Below, piece by piece: positions 33,092-42,323 of a stretch of DNA of 64,000 bases. This DNA is from Pseudomonadota bacterium. Its GTDB lineage: Bacteria > Pseudomonadota > Alphaproteobacteria > Rhizobiales > Devosiaceae. The notes under the pieces were generated by a model. That model was not told where the DNA came from and did not search any database. It was given only the letters and a program-made list of their open reading frames with translations. The first letter of the stretch is position 1. Each line of letters opens with the position of its first letter. The stretch is taken from positions 62,001 to 126,000 of the forward strand of contig JAEWGT010000002.1 in the NCBI GenBank assembly GCA_023388175.1, written 5' to 3'. The translations under genes and the position numbers were made by a program.

Positions 33092-34522
33092 ATGCGTTTC
33101 CCAATCCTCGGCGCCGCCGCCGTTTCTGTGGCCTTGCTGGTGCCGGCCTCTCTGCTGATTGCCCAGGACCAGCCCCCCGCCACAGCCCCCGGCGAGGAAA
33201 TGCCGGTGGACCAGGCGCCGTCCGACGAGACCCCGGTCGCGCCCACGCCCTCGGGCGAGGAGCCTGAACCGACCGAAGCCGAAAAGGCAGCAGCCCCACG
33301 TGATCCCCTCGAGATCTATGCGGATCTCAATCTGTTCGGCGAAGTCTTTGACCGCATCCGCTCCGAATATGTCGATCCGCCGGACGAGCAGGAACTCATT
33401 CGTGCCGCCATCAAGGGCATGCTGACCTCGCTCGATCCGCATTCGGATTATCTGCCCCCCACCGATTATCGCGACACGCGCGAAGACATTTCGGGCCAGT
33501 TTGGCGGCCTGGGTGTCGAAATCATCATGGAAAACCAGCTGATCAAGGTGGTCTCCCCCATCGACGATACGCCAGCGGCGCGGGCGGGCATTCTGGCCAA
33601 TGACCTGATCATTGCCATTGATGGCGTCTCGGTCGAGGGCATGACCCAGGACGAGGCGGTGGACCGCATGCGCGGCGCCGTGGGCACGCAGGTGACCATC
33701 ACCATCGCGCGTGAAGGTGTTGGCGAGCCGATGGAATTCGAGCTGACGCGTGGCATCATTTCCATCCGCGAAGTGCGCTGGTCCATGGAAGGTGACATCG
33801 CCGTCCTGCGCCTGTCCCGCTTCTCCGAACAGGCCTTTGTGGGTATCGAGCGTGCTGTCGAGGCCATCTATGCCGAACGCGACGACGTCCCGCCCAGCGG
33901 TATCATTCTGGACCTGCGGAACAATCCCGGCGGGCTTGTGGATCAGTCGGTCTATGTGGCTGACGCCTTCCTCAATCGTGGCGCCGTGGTGCTGACCCGT
34001 GGCCGCACCGAGAACGAAAGCGCCCGCTATGACGCCATGCCGGACCCGCTGGACGAAAAGCTCGCCGACATCCCCATGGTCGTTCTGATCAATGGCGGCT
34101 CCGCATCGGCCTCCGAAATCGTCGCCGGGGCGCTGCAGGACCACAAGCGCGCCACGCTGGTGGGCACGCGCTCCTTCGGCAAGGGCTCGGTTCAGTCCAT
34201 CATTTCGCTTGGGCCCGACGGCGCCATGCGCATGACCACGGCGCGCTATTACACGCCTAACAATCGCTCGATCCAGGCTCTGGGCATCACGCCCGATATC
34301 GAGATCAAGCAGGTCGTGCCCGAGGAGTTCCAGGGCCAGGACGAGATCATCGGCGAGGCGGGTCTGGATGGTCACATCACCATCGAAGGCCAGGAAGAAT
34401 CCACTGTCGGCTCTTCGGTCTATGTGCCCCGCGAAAAGGAGGATGATGCGCAGTTGCAATATGCCATCCGCCTGCTCAACGGCGAGGAAACCAATGAAGC
34501 CTTTCCGCCCAAGGCGGAATGA
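33092..34522 (+). CDS. ctpA: C-terminal processing peptidase (S41)
   Basis: This 476-residue periplasmic protease has an N-terminal signal/anchor (MRFPILGAAAVSVALLV), a Pro/Glu-rich linker, a PDZ domain at ~125-215 (LGVEIIMENQLIKVVSPIDDTPAARAG) and an S41 core with the catalytic Ser in NGGSASASE (S339 by alignment with Prc) and Lys in SFGKGSVQ (K364). CtpA trims envelope proteins and murein hydrolases in Gram-negatives. The coupling to the envC-like gene supports a cell-wall role. Confidence 0.94.
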   Translation: MRFPILGAAAVSVALLVPASLLIAQDQPPATAPGEEMPVDQAPSDETPVAPTPSGEEPEPTEAEKAAAPRDPLEIYADLNLFGEVFDRIRSEYVDPPDEQELIRAAIKGMLTSLDPHSDYLPPTDYRDTREDISGQFGGLGVEIIMENQLIKVVSPIDDTPAARAGILANDLIIAIDGVSVEGMTQDEAVDRMRGAVGTQVTITIAREGVGEPMEFELTRGIISIREVRWSMEGDIAVLRLSRFSEQAFVGIERAVEAIYAERDDVPPSGIILDLRNNPGGLVDQSVYVADAFLNRGAVVLTRGRTENESARYDAMPDPLDEKLADIPMVVLINGGSASASEIVAGALQDHKRATLVGTRSFGKGSVQSIISLGPDGAMRMTTARYYTPNNRSIQALGITPDIEIKQVVPEEFQGQDEIIGEAGLDGHITIEGQEESTVGSSVYVPREKEDDAQLQYAIRLLNGEETNEAFPPKAE

Positions 34523-34592
34523 GCCGGCACGACCATTTTAGACCCGCGCGGGGGACCGGTCCCAGGCCCCCTGCGCACCCGCCCCGACAGGC

Positions 34593-35738
34593 ATGAGCGG
34601 AATGTCCATGGCCAATGACCTTTCAACGCCACTGACCGGGCGCAAGCGGCGGGCCGGACAACAGTCCGGACCCTTTCATTTCCCGCTGGCCCGGCTGCTC
34701 TTTGTCGTCATTGCCCTGATCGTGGGTGGCGTGGTGCTCCGCGTCATCCTCGTGGACGACCCCGAAGGCGGCAGGCCCAGCCTCGAAACCGCCATCACCT
34801 CGGCCCGCGACGGCAATACGATTGCCAACCACGTCGCCAGCGGCCCGGCAACCATCACGGCCGATCCGGAACAAATCCCGGCGGCAAATGCCAGCGACAC
34901 GGCCATTGTCCCGCCCCCGGCCAATGCACTTTCCGACCAGAATACTTCCCGGTTCGGCGCCCTGCCCGATCTCAGCGAGGAAACGGCCAATGGCCTGATT
35001 CCCCGCATGTCGAGTGCCGGCCTCACCCCCTTCGTCGCCTATCGGCGAGCAGCCCCAGCTGTCGCGGAAAACAGCCCCCGCATCGCTCTTATCGTCACCG
35101 GCCTCGGGATCAACGAACAGGGTTCGCTTGAGGCCATCGACATCCTGCCCGACGATGTGACCCTGGCCTTCGCGCCCTATGGCCGTTCATTGGGCAACAG
35201 CGTGGCCTCCGCCCGCGCCTCCGGGCATGAAGTCATGCTCGAAGTGCCGATGGAGCCCTTCGACTATCCCCAGAACGATCCGGGCCCGCACACCATCCTC
35301 ACCGGCGAAACGCCACGCGCCAATCTTGAAAAGCTGTTCTGGCTCATGGCCCGCTTTGGCGGCTATTTCGGTGTGATCAACAATATGGGCGCCCGTTTCA
35401 CCGCCTCGGCGGCAGATATGGCGCCCGTGCTCGAGGAATTCGGCGCCCGCGGCCTCGGTTATATCGACGATGGTGGCTCCAACCGCTCGGTCGCGGCGCA
35501 GCTGGCCGGCACCAATAAAGTGCCCTTTGCCCGGGCCAACCTGATGGTTGACGCCAATCCCGCCCGCACATCCATTCTCGCAGCGCTTGCCAGCCTTGAA
35601 GCACAGGCGCTGGAATCCGGCAGCGCCATTGGTATTGTCAGCGCCCTGCCCATCTCCGTGCAGGCCGTGTCCGAATGGGCACGTGAACTTGACGCCAAGG
35701 GAATTGCGCTGGTGCCTGCCAGCGCCCTGATGAAATAG
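34593..35738 (+). CDS. Divergent polysaccharide deacetylase family protein (YibQ-like)
   Basis: This 381-residue protein has a single membrane anchor at ~28-50 (LARLLFVVIALIVGGVVLRVILV) after a basic cytoplasmic start. The periplasmic part from ~160 matches the divergent polysaccharide deacetylase family: RIALIVTGLGIN, VTLAFAPYG, MLEVPMEPFDYP and INNMGARFT, then GLGYIDDGG. ATG codons at 34602 and 34608 are alternative starts. It continues the envC-ctpA envelope cluster; its enzymatic activity is not established. Confidence 0.85.
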   Translation: MSGMSMANDLSTPLTGRKRRAGQQSGPFHFPLARLLFVVIALIVGGVVLRVILVDDPEGGRPSLETAITSARDGNTIANHVASGPATITADPEQIPAANASDTAIVPPPANALSDQNTSRFGALPDLSEETANGLIPRMSSAGLTPFVAYRRAAPAVAENSPRIALIVTGLGINEQGSLEAIDILPDDVTLAFAPYGRSLGNSVASARASGHEVMLEVPMEPFDYPQNDPGPHTILTGETPRANLEKLFWLMARFGGYFGVINNMGARFTASAADMAPVLEEFGARGLGYIDDGGSNRSVAAQLAGTNKVPFARANLMVDANPARTSILAALASLEAQALESGSAIGIVSALPISVQAVSEWARELDAKGIALVPASALMK

Positions 35739-35750
35739 AGACTTTGCCCC

Positions 35751-36287
35751 ATGACCAGCCGGCCCGACCGTGACGCCATGCCCTATCGCGACTGCGTAGG
35801 GATCGCCCTGTTCAATTCGGAAGGCAATGTCTTTGTCGGCCGTCGCAAGACGGGCGTTCATTGGGAGAACGAGACCGAATTGCAGGCACCCTGGCAGATG
35901 CCGCAGGGGGGCATCGACAAGGGTGAAGACCCGTTGCGCGCGGCTCTGCGCGAATTGCACGAAGAAACCAGCGTCACCTCGGTGAGCCTGCTCGCCGAGG
36001 CGCCCGAATGGATCTATTACGACTTGCCCGATGATGCTCTGGGCATCGCGCTGAAGGGCAAATATCGTGGCCAGCGACAGCGCTGGTTCGCCTTTGCCTT
36101 TACCGGCCCGGATAGCGAGATCGACGTTCTTGCCCCCGCCTCCGGCAAATTTCAGGCCGAGTTCGACGCGTGGCGCTGGGAGAGGCTTAACCGCACGCCC
36201 TCGCTGATCGTCCCATTCAAGCGCGAGGCCTACGAAAAAGTCGTCGAGGCCTTCGCCGATATTCCGCGCCGCTTCACCCATGTCTGA
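35751..36287 (+). CDS. rppH: RNA pyrophosphohydrolase (Nudix)
   Basis: This 178-residue Nudix protein begins its conserved part at MPYRDCVGIALFN (residue 10) and has the box GGIDKGEDPLRAALRELHEETSV, then the RppH-typical GKYRGQRQRWFAFAF and EFDAWRWERL. It removes pyrophosphate from mRNA 5' ends to start decay. It lies 12 bases after the deacetylase-family gene and overlaps the racemase gene by eight bases. Confidence 0.93.
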   Translation: MTSRPDRDAMPYRDCVGIALFNSEGNVFVGRRKTGVHWENETELQAPWQMPQGGIDKGEDPLRAALRELHEETSVTSVSLLAEAPEWIYYDLPDDALGIALKGKYRGQRQRWFAFAFTGPDSEIDVLAPASGKFQAEFDAWRWERLNRTPSLIVPFKREAYEKVVEAFADIPRRFTHV

Positions 36288-36978
36288 ACCGATGAAGACA
36301 ATCGGCCTTATCGGCGGCATGAGCTGGGAATCCACTGCCCACTATTACCGCATTCTCAATCAGGAAACGGCGGCAAGACGTGGCGGCCTGCATTCGGCCC
36401 CACTGATCGTCCATTCCGTCGATTTCGCCCCCATTGCGGCCATGCAGTCGGCCGGTGAGTGGGACAGGGCCGGAGCCGAGCTCAACGCAATCGCCCGGGG
36501 CCTCTCCCAGGCCGGGGCCGGCGTCCTGGGCCTTGCCACCAATACCATGCACATCGTTGCCGATCGCATCACCGAAGGCGTCGATATTCCCTTCATCCAC
36601 ATTGCCGACCCGACAGCCGACGCCTTGCTCGCCGATGGCTACGACACGATCGGTCTTCTGGGCACCCGCTTCACCATGGAGATGGGTTTCTACAAGGATC
36701 GTCTCGCAGCGCGCGGGCTCAATGTGCTGGTGCCTGAAACCGAGCGCACCAATCTCAACGGCATCATCTACGAAGAGTTGTGCAAGGGCATCGTCCGCGA
36801 CGAATCCAGGCGCATCTATATCAGTGCCATCGAGCGGCTGGCGGCGCGCGGTGCCCAGGCTGTCATTCTCGGCTGCACCGAAATCGGCATGCTGATCGAC
36901 GACAGCGTCAGCCCACTGCCCTGCTACGACACCACCGACCTGCATGCCCGCGCGCTGGTCAGCGCCGCGCTCGCCTGA
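36280..36978 (+). CDS. Asp/Glu racemase family protein (YgeA-like), first catalytic Cys missing
   Basis: This 232-residue protein resembles YgeA-type amino-acid racemases: KTIGLIGGMSWESTAHYYR near the start, LHSAPLIVHSVDF and the C-terminal GCTEIGMLID, which keeps the second active-site cysteine. At the first active-site position the usual CTNTMH is ATNTMH (Ala86, codon GCC at 36535-36537). A two-base racemase should need both cysteines, so activity may be one-sided or altered. The start overlaps rppH; ATG at 36292 is an alternative. Confidence 0.8.
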   Translation: MSEPMKTIGLIGGMSWESTAHYYRILNQETAARRGGLHSAPLIVHSVDFAPIAAMQSAGEWDRAGAELNAIARGLSQAGAGVLGLATNTMHIVADRITEGVDIPFIHIADPTADALLADGYDTIGLLGTRFTMEMGFYKDRLAARGLNVLVPETERTNLNGIIYEELCKGIVRDESRRIYISAIERLAARGAQAVILGCTEIGMLIDDSVSPLPCYDTTDLHARALVSAALA

Positions 36979-37009
36979 CGCCCGGACGATCCGGCGAGCA
37001 GGCTAAGGT

Positions 37010-39169
37010 CTAGGCGGCCCGCAGGCTGGCCGCAGCCGTCGTCTTGTCCGCCGCCACATGGAAAATGTCGATCAGCTGGTCCAGCGCCTGGGTCTGGCTC
37101 TCGGTCTGTTCGATCACCGCATTGGTCTCTTCCACCATTGCGGCATTGTGCTGCGTCATCTGGTCGAGCTGGCGCACCGCTGCATTGACCTCGTCGATGG
37201 AGGCGGCCTGCTCGCTGCTGGCCCGGGCAATGGACCGGACCAGTGTGGCATTCTCGTTGACCGCTTCCAGCATGGCGCGCAGCTTCTCGCTGGCCGCGTC
37301 AACAAGCCCCGCGCCGCTCCTGACCTCCTGCCCGCTCTGTTCGACGAGGGCCTTGACGTCGGCAGATGCGCTGGCCGCACTCTGCGCCAGCCGGCGCACT
37401 TCCACCGCAACCACGGCGAAGCCCTTGCCGGCATCACCGGCCCGCGCCGCTTCCACAGAAGCGTTGAGCGCCAGAAGATTGGTCTGGAAGGCAATGTCGT
37501 CGATCAGCCCGATAATATTGGAAATCTTGGCCGAGGACTGGGTGATGCGCTCCATGGCGCCGTTGGCGTCGGTCATGACTGCGCCACTTGCTGCCGCAGC
37601 GCTCGACACGGTCTCCGCCTTGCGTGCAGCCTCTTCAGCCATGCCGGCATTGCTGGCTACTGTACTGGCCAGCTGCTCCATGGCGGCCGAGGTCTCTTCG
37701 ATGGTCGCGGCCTGGCGCGTTGTGCGCTCGGACAGATCATTGGCGCCGCTCAGCAATTCACCGCTGGCCGTGCGCAGCGACCGCGTCGTGGAGCGCAATT
37801 GTCCCACCACATCGGCAAACCGCTCCACCGTGCTGTTGAGGGCCAGCCGCAGATCCTCGAATTCAGGCGGGAATGGCGTATCGATAATGCCGGTGAGATC
37901 GCCATCGGCAAGCTGCTTGAGGCCTGCGCCAATGGCTGCGACCGATTGCTTGCGCGCGGTCACGTCCGTCGCAAACTGCACCACCTTATAGGCATCACCA
38001 TTGGTATCGAAGATCGGCGTAAAGGTGCTCTGGATCCAGACTTCGCCACCCGCGCGGTTGCGACGGCGATATTCGCCACTCTTGAACTGTCCCCCTGCCA
38101 GGTCGTCCCAGAATTGCCGATAGTTTTGGCCGGCCGGATCGGCATCGAACAGGAACAGCGCATTGGGCTTGCCGACAACCTCCTCCGCACTCCAGCCCAT
38201 CAGGTCGAGAAAATTCTCATTGGCATGGATCAACGTGCCGTCGAGGTTGAACTCGACCACGATCTGGGCGCGGGAAATCGCCTGCAATTGCCCGGTATGA
38301 TCGGCCGCCTCGGCCATGTGTTGACGGGCCTGTGCGTCAAGCACGGCCTTCTGCGCAGCATTGGCGCGAAACACTTCCACTGCCCGCGCCATGGCGCCAA
38401 TTTCATTGCGCCGCTCGGTATAGGGCACGTCGGTGTCGAGCTCGCCTTCCGCAAGCACTTCCATGACATTGGCCAGCTGTGGAATGGGCCGCATCAATCT
38501 GCCGGCCATGAGCAGGGCCAGGATCCCGGTCATCACCAGACCGGCCAGCGCAATGGCCGCCAGCACTGTCATCGTGCTGCCAAGCACGGCAGCAATCGGC
38601 CCGCGATCAACCGTCACCATCAGCGCACCGATGACCACGCCATCGGCAGTGGCGATGGGGCGGTAGCTCTGCAACAGGCTCGTGCCTTCCAGCACGGTCT
38701 CGGATTGCACGGCTTCATTGGCAACCAGCGCCTCGAAGACCGGATCGCCGGCGGCCAGAATAAGGTCTGAACGCCGCTCGCCGGCGGCATCGACAAGACT
38801 TGTGCTGCCCACGACCATGTCGGGGGAAACTTCGGTGTCATAGACATAGACGGCCACGTCCTGCCCGGCGACACGGGCCACCGCATCGATGACATCATTG
38901 GTGCGGAAGCGGGGCATGCTGCGCATGGTGAGGCTCGCAACCTCTCCGCCCTCGCCCAGCCCCACTTCCAGGCTTGGCAGATTGACCTGGAGAATCTGTG
39001 CCGCGATACGGGTACTATCGGTCAGCGCTTTCTGTTCGTCGCGCTCCACCGAGCCGCTCAAACTCAGATAGAGCCCCGCCAGCACTGCCAGTATGGCGAT
39101 GCTGATGGACGCGATCGTCATCATGGAAATGGCGAAGGTCAGACGCAGATTGCCCAGAAATGCGACCAT
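37010..39169 (-). CDS. Methyl-accepting chemotaxis protein with Cache, HAMP and PAS domains
   Basis: This 719-residue receptor has membrane segments at ~10-36 and ~193-217 flanking a periplasmic single-Cache-like sensor (VAVYVYDTEVSPDMVVGST). It continues with HAMP (~218-270), a cytoplasmic PAS domain at ~300-410 (VEFNLDGTLIHANENFLDLMGWS, ending VQFATDVTARK), a second HAMP-like linker and the MCP signalling hairpin (IDDIAFQTNLLALNASVEAA). Unlike the globin receptor it has no terminal WxxF motif (ends SLRAA). It stands alone, convergent with the racemase gene. Confidence 0.92.
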   Translation of the reverse strand: MVAFLGNLRLTFAISMMTIASISIAILAVLAGLYLSLSGSVERDEQKALTDSTRIAAQILQVNLPSLEVGLGEGGEVASLTMRSMPRFRTNDVIDAVARVAGQDVAVYVYDTEVSPDMVVGSTSLVDAAGERRSDLILAAGDPVFEALVANEAVQSETVLEGTSLLQSYRPIATADGVVIGALMVTVDRGPIAAVLGSTMTVLAAIALAGLVMTGILALLMAGRLMRPIPQLANVMEVLAEGELDTDVPYTERRNEIGAMARAVEVFRANAAQKAVLDAQARQHMAEAADHTGQLQAISRAQIVVEFNLDGTLIHANENFLDLMGWSAEEVVGKPNALFLFDADPAGQNYRQFWDDLAGGQFKSGEYRRRNRAGGEVWIQSTFTPIFDTNGDAYKVVQFATDVTARKQSVAAIGAGLKQLADGDLTGIIDTPFPPEFEDLRLALNSTVERFADVVGQLRSTTRSLRTASGELLSGANDLSERTTRQAATIEETSAAMEQLASTVASNAGMAEEAARKAETVSSAAAASGAVMTDANGAMERITQSSAKISNIIGLIDDIAFQTNLLALNASVEAARAGDAGKGFAVVAVEVRRLAQSAASASADVKALVEQSGQEVRSGAGLVDAASEKLRAMLEAVNENATLVRSIARASSEQAASIDEVNAAVRQLDQMTQHNAAMVEETNAVIEQTESQTQALDQLIDIFHVAADKTTAAASLRAA

Positions 39170-39320
39170 ATTTGTCCCCTGTCCCGATCCTTCTGGTTCG
39201 GGTCCCCGTTTGCACTGACAGGGAGAGTGGACCGCAAGTCTAAACAGAACTTGAATCCCATGAAATTAATTAGCAAAATCAATGACTTGCACAAATACTG
39301 GGCTTGATGCCCACTTAAAC

Positions 39321-39353
39321 AGCAAAAAGCCGCCCTCCGAAGAAGGCGGCTTT
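39321..39353 (-). terminator. Intrinsic terminator of the atp operon
   Basis: Arms AAAGCCGCC (39326-39334) and GGCGGCTTT (39345-39353) pair around a 10-base loop. Read leftward the stem ends in TTTTTGCT, a T-tract. It lies 25 bp past the atpC stop and could also serve genes from the other side. Confidence 0.85.
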
Positions 39354-39378
39354 ACAATTCTCGGAGACCGAAAAGCGC

Positions 39379-39804
39379 TTAGTGGATATGCGTGCCGTTG
39401 AGCTGCTGGGCCTCGATGGCGAGGTTAAGCAGACCGGAGAGGAATTCCTGGGTATAGGACTTGTCTTCCGGGGTCTCGGCGCGGTTGAGCTCGTCCTGCG
39501 CCGCCTTGATCTGGGTCTGCAGATCGGCATGGTCGAATTCGGTGAACGGCACCGACTGCTCGGCCAGGATGGTCAGCCCATCCGGCGAGACATCGGCAAA
39601 GCCGCCCTTGACGAAATAGATATCGGCCTTGCCGCCATCCTTGGTCACGGTGATGAAGCCCGACCGCAGCGTCGTCATGAACGGCGCGTGATCTTCCATG
39701 ACGGTGAAATAGCCTTCACTGCCCGGCACGGTCACCGACTGCACCACTTCCGACAGCACCAGCCGCTCGGGGGATACGATCTCGATCTTGAGGCCTTCAG
39801 CCAT
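39379..39804 (-). CDS. atpC: ATP synthase F1 epsilon subunit
   Basis: This 141-residue protein has the beta-sandwich domain (KIEIVSPERLVLSEVVQSVTVPGSEGYFTVMEDHAPFMTTL) and a short C-terminal helical pair. It is the last gene of atpHAGDC, separated from atpD by 145 bp that hold a palindromic repeat and hairpins, which may lower its expression relative to the catalytic subunits. Confidence 0.95.
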   Translation of the reverse strand: MAEGLKIEIVSPERLVLSEVVQSVTVPGSEGYFTVMEDHAPFMTTLRSGFITVTKDGGKADIYFVKGGFADVSPDGLTILAEQSVPFTEFDHADLQTQIKAAQDELNRAETPEDKSYTQEFLSGLLNLAIEAQQLNGTHIH

Positions 39805-39821
39805 TCTTTTGGTCCTCTAGA

Positions 39822-39864
39822 GCGTGGTCAGCGAAAGTGGATCCACCTTCGCATTTCGACCGCG
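39822..39864. repeat. Nested palindromic repeat between atpD and atpC
   Basis: The inner palindrome GCGAAAGTGG/ATCCACCTTCGC (39831-39852) is flanked by GCGTGGTC (39822-39829) and GACCGCGC, the outer arms. The shape (outer arms enclosing a GCGAAA-type inner palindrome) resembles repeated extragenic elements of Hyphomicrobiales and is comparable to the element at 47.3 kb. Confidence 0.55.
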
Positions 39865-39885
39865 CGGCCTTTTATATTCCAGAAA

Positions 39886-39940
39886 GGCCCGAATTGTTGT
39901 CCGGGCCCCATGCCGAGAGGGTGGGTCGCCAAGGCGACCC
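39886..39940 (-). other. Two hairpins downstream of atpD
   Basis: On the transcript after the atpD stop, GGGTCGCC (39940-39933 read leftward) pairs with GGCGACCC (39930-39923), then GGCCCG (39907-39902) pairs with CGGGCC (39891-39886), the latter followed by TTTCT. They could act as a partial terminator or as 3'-end protection of the atpHAGD message. Confidence 0.45.
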
Positions 39941-39949
39941 AATCCGATC

Positions 39950-41389
39950 TTAGGCAGCCTGTGCGGCCAGCTTCTGGGCCTTGGCGACAGCGTCTTCGAT
40001 GGTGCCGACCATGTAGAAGGCAGCTTCCGGCAGGTGATCGTACTCGCCGTTCACCAGGCCCTTGAAGCCCTTGATGGTGTCGGCAAGCTGCACGAACACG
40101 CCCGGCGAACCGGTGAAGACTTCAGCCACGTCGAAGGGCTGGCTCATGAAGCGCTCGATCTTGCGGGCGCGGGCCACGGTCAGCTTGTCTTCTTCGGAGA
40201 GTTCGTCCATGCCCAGGATGGCGATGATGTCCTGCAGAGCCTTGTACTTCTGCAGGATCGCCTGAACCTGACGGGCAACCTCGTAGTGCTCCTGGCCAAC
40301 GACCGTGGGGTCGAGGATACGGGAGTTGGAAGCCAGCGGATCCACGGCCGGGTAGATGCCCTTTTCCGAGATCGCACGGTTGAGAACGGTGGTGGCGTCG
40401 AAGTGGGCGAACGAAGTCGCCGGCGCCGGGTCGGTCAAGTCGTCGGCGGGCACATACACGGCCTGCACCGAGGTGATGGAACCCTTGTTGGTCGTGGTGA
40501 TGCGTTCCTGCATCGCGCCCATGTCGGTCGCCAGCGTCGGCTGGTAACCCACGGCGGAAGGAATGCGGCCCAGAAGCGCCGACATTTCAGCACCGGCCTG
40601 GGTAAAGCGGAAGATGTTGTCCACGAAGAACAGCACGTCCTGGCCCTGATCGCGGAACTGCTCGGCGACGGTCAGACCCGTCAGAGCAACGCGGGCACGG
40701 GCGCCGGGGGGCTCGTTCATCTGGCCGAACACCAGGGCACACTTGGAACCGGCAGCCGAGCCACCATTTTCCTTGGGGTCCTTGTTCACACCCGATTCGA
40801 TCATTTCGTGGTACAGGTCATTGCCCTCGCGGGTACGTTCACCCACGCCCGCAAACACCGAATAACCACCATGCGCCTTGGCGACGTTGTTGATCAGTTC
40901 CTGGATCAGAACGGTCTTGCCCACGCCGGCGCCGCCCATCAGGCCAACCTTACCACCACGGGCATAGGGGCCGATGAGGTCAACGACCTTGATGCCGGTG
41001 ACCAGAACCTGAGATTCAGGGTTCTGCTCGGAGAAGCTGGGGGCTTCGGCGTGAATTTCGCGCTTCTCGACTTCGCCGATCGGGCCGGCTTCGTCGATGG
41101 GCTCGCCGATCACGTTCATGATGCGGCCGAGAGTGGCTTCGCCAACCGGCACCACGATAGCCGAACCGGTATCGACCACTTCAGCGCCGCGAACCAGACC
41201 TTCGGTCGTGTCCATGGCGATGGTGCGCACGGCGTTTTCGCCGAGATGCTGGGCAACTTCCAGCACCAGGCGCTGACCGTTATTGGTTGTTTCAAGCGCG
41301 TTCAGGATGGCGGGCAGGTGATCGTCGAACACCACGTCAACGACGGCGCCAATGACCTGCGAAACGCGACCGGCCTTCTTTTCTGCCAT
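39950..41389 (-). CDS. atpD: ATP synthase F1 beta subunit
   Basis: This 479-residue catalytic subunit has the P-loop GGAGVGKTVLIQ, the catalytic region AGVGERTREGNDLYHEM, VALTGLTVAEQFRD and the DELSEEDKL motif that contacts gamma. Length is normal. It follows atpG by 21 bases on the minus strand. Confidence 0.98.
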   Translation of the reverse strand: MAEKKAGRVSQVIGAVVDVVFDDHLPAILNALETTNNGQRLVLEVAQHLGENAVRTIAMDTTEGLVRGAEVVDTGSAIVVPVGEATLGRIMNVIGEPIDEAGPIGEVEKREIHAEAPSFSEQNPESQVLVTGIKVVDLIGPYARGGKVGLMGGAGVGKTVLIQELINNVAKAHGGYSVFAGVGERTREGNDLYHEMIESGVNKDPKENGGSAAGSKCALVFGQMNEPPGARARVALTGLTVAEQFRDQGQDVLFFVDNIFRFTQAGAEMSALLGRIPSAVGYQPTLATDMGAMQERITTTNKGSITSVQAVYVPADDLTDPAPATSFAHFDATTVLNRAISEKGIYPAVDPLASNSRILDPTVVGQEHYEVARQVQAILQKYKALQDIIAILGMDELSEEDKLTVARARKIERFMSQPFDVAEVFTGSPGVFVQLADTIKGFKGLVNGEYDHLPEAAFYMVGTIEDAVAKAQKLAAQAA

Positions 41390-41410
41390 TTGTTCGTCCT
41401 CGCTGATGGG

Positions 41411-42301
41411 TTAGAGCGCTTCGGCGCCCGAGATGATTTCGATGAGTTCTTTGGTGATCTGGGCCTGACGCTGGCGGTTATAGCTCAGCTGCAGCTTTCC
41501 GATCATTTCCCCGGCATTGCGGGTCGCATTGTCCATGGCGGACATCTGCGCACCGTAGAACGAGGCGGAGTTTTCGAGCAGGGCGCGCAGGATCTGCACG
41601 CTGACATTGCGCGGAAGCAGGTCTTCGACAATGGCTTCTTCGCTCGGCTCGTATTCGTAGATCACGGCCGAATTGTTCACGATCTCGCCCTCGCCTTCGA
41701 CCTTCTCGATCTTGGCGGGGATGATCTGGAGCGCCTGCGGCACCTGGCTGATCACCGAGTTGAACTTGGCGAAGAACAGGGTCGCAATGTCGAATTCGCC
41801 AGCAGCGAACAACGCCTGCACCTTCTTGCTGACTTCGTCCGCCTGCGCAAAGCCGATATTCTTGACTTCACGGTAGCTGATGGTCTCGATGATCTTGTCA
41901 GCGAAAGTGCGCTTGAGGATATCGTGACCCTTGCGGCCAACGGTCAAAATCTTGACCGTCTTGCCTTCGGCGAGCAGCTTGTTGGCATGATCGCGCGCCA
42001 GACGCGCGATCGAGGAATTGAAACCACCGGCCAGACCGCGTTCACCGGTCGCAACGACCAGCAGGTGAACCTGATCCTTGCCATTGCCGCCGAGCAGGAC
42101 GGGCGCGTCAGACTGGCCTTCGTAAACGGAGGCGAGGCTGGCAAGCACCTTGCCCATGCGCTCGGCATAGGGGCGTGCGGCTTCGGCTGCATCCTGGGCG
42201 CGACGGAGTTTGGCCGCCGCCACCATCTGCATGGCCTTGGTGATCTTCTGGGTCGATTTGACCGAGTCGATCCGGTTCTTAAGATCCTTTAGCGACGGCA
42301 T
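41411..42301 (-). CDS. atpG: ATP synthase F1 gamma subunit
   Basis: This 296-residue central-stalk subunit begins MPSLKDLKNRIDSVKSTQKITKAMQMV and ends with the matching C-terminal helix (YNRQRQAQITKELIEIISGAEAL). The central Rossmann-like domain is intact. It lies 22 bases after atpA. Confidence 0.97.
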   Translation of the reverse strand: MPSLKDLKNRIDSVKSTQKITKAMQMVAAAKLRRAQDAAEAARPYAERMGKVLASLASVYEGQSDAPVLLGGNGKDQVHLLVVATGERGLAGGFNSSIARLARDHANKLLAEGKTVKILTVGRKGHDILKRTFADKIIETISYREVKNIGFAQADEVSKKVQALFAAGEFDIATLFFAKFNSVISQVPQALQIIPAKIEKVEGEGEIVNNSAVIYEYEPSEEAIVEDLLPRNVSVQILRALLENSASFYGAQMSAMDNATRNAGEMIGKLQLSYNRQRQAQITKELIEIISGAEAL

Positions 42302-42323
42302 GGCCTGTCGTCTCCTTCAGGCT

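Noticed and set aside
37058..38770. 570-codon plus-strand frame opposite the PAS chemoreceptor
   Set aside because: Shadow of the receptor gene, as its composition mirrors the antisense of MCP repeats.
39824..42292. Long open frame on the plus strand (822 codons) opposite atpD and atpG
   Set aside because: It is antisense to highly conserved atp genes, its translation resembles no family, and such frames are common opposite GC-rich coding sequence.
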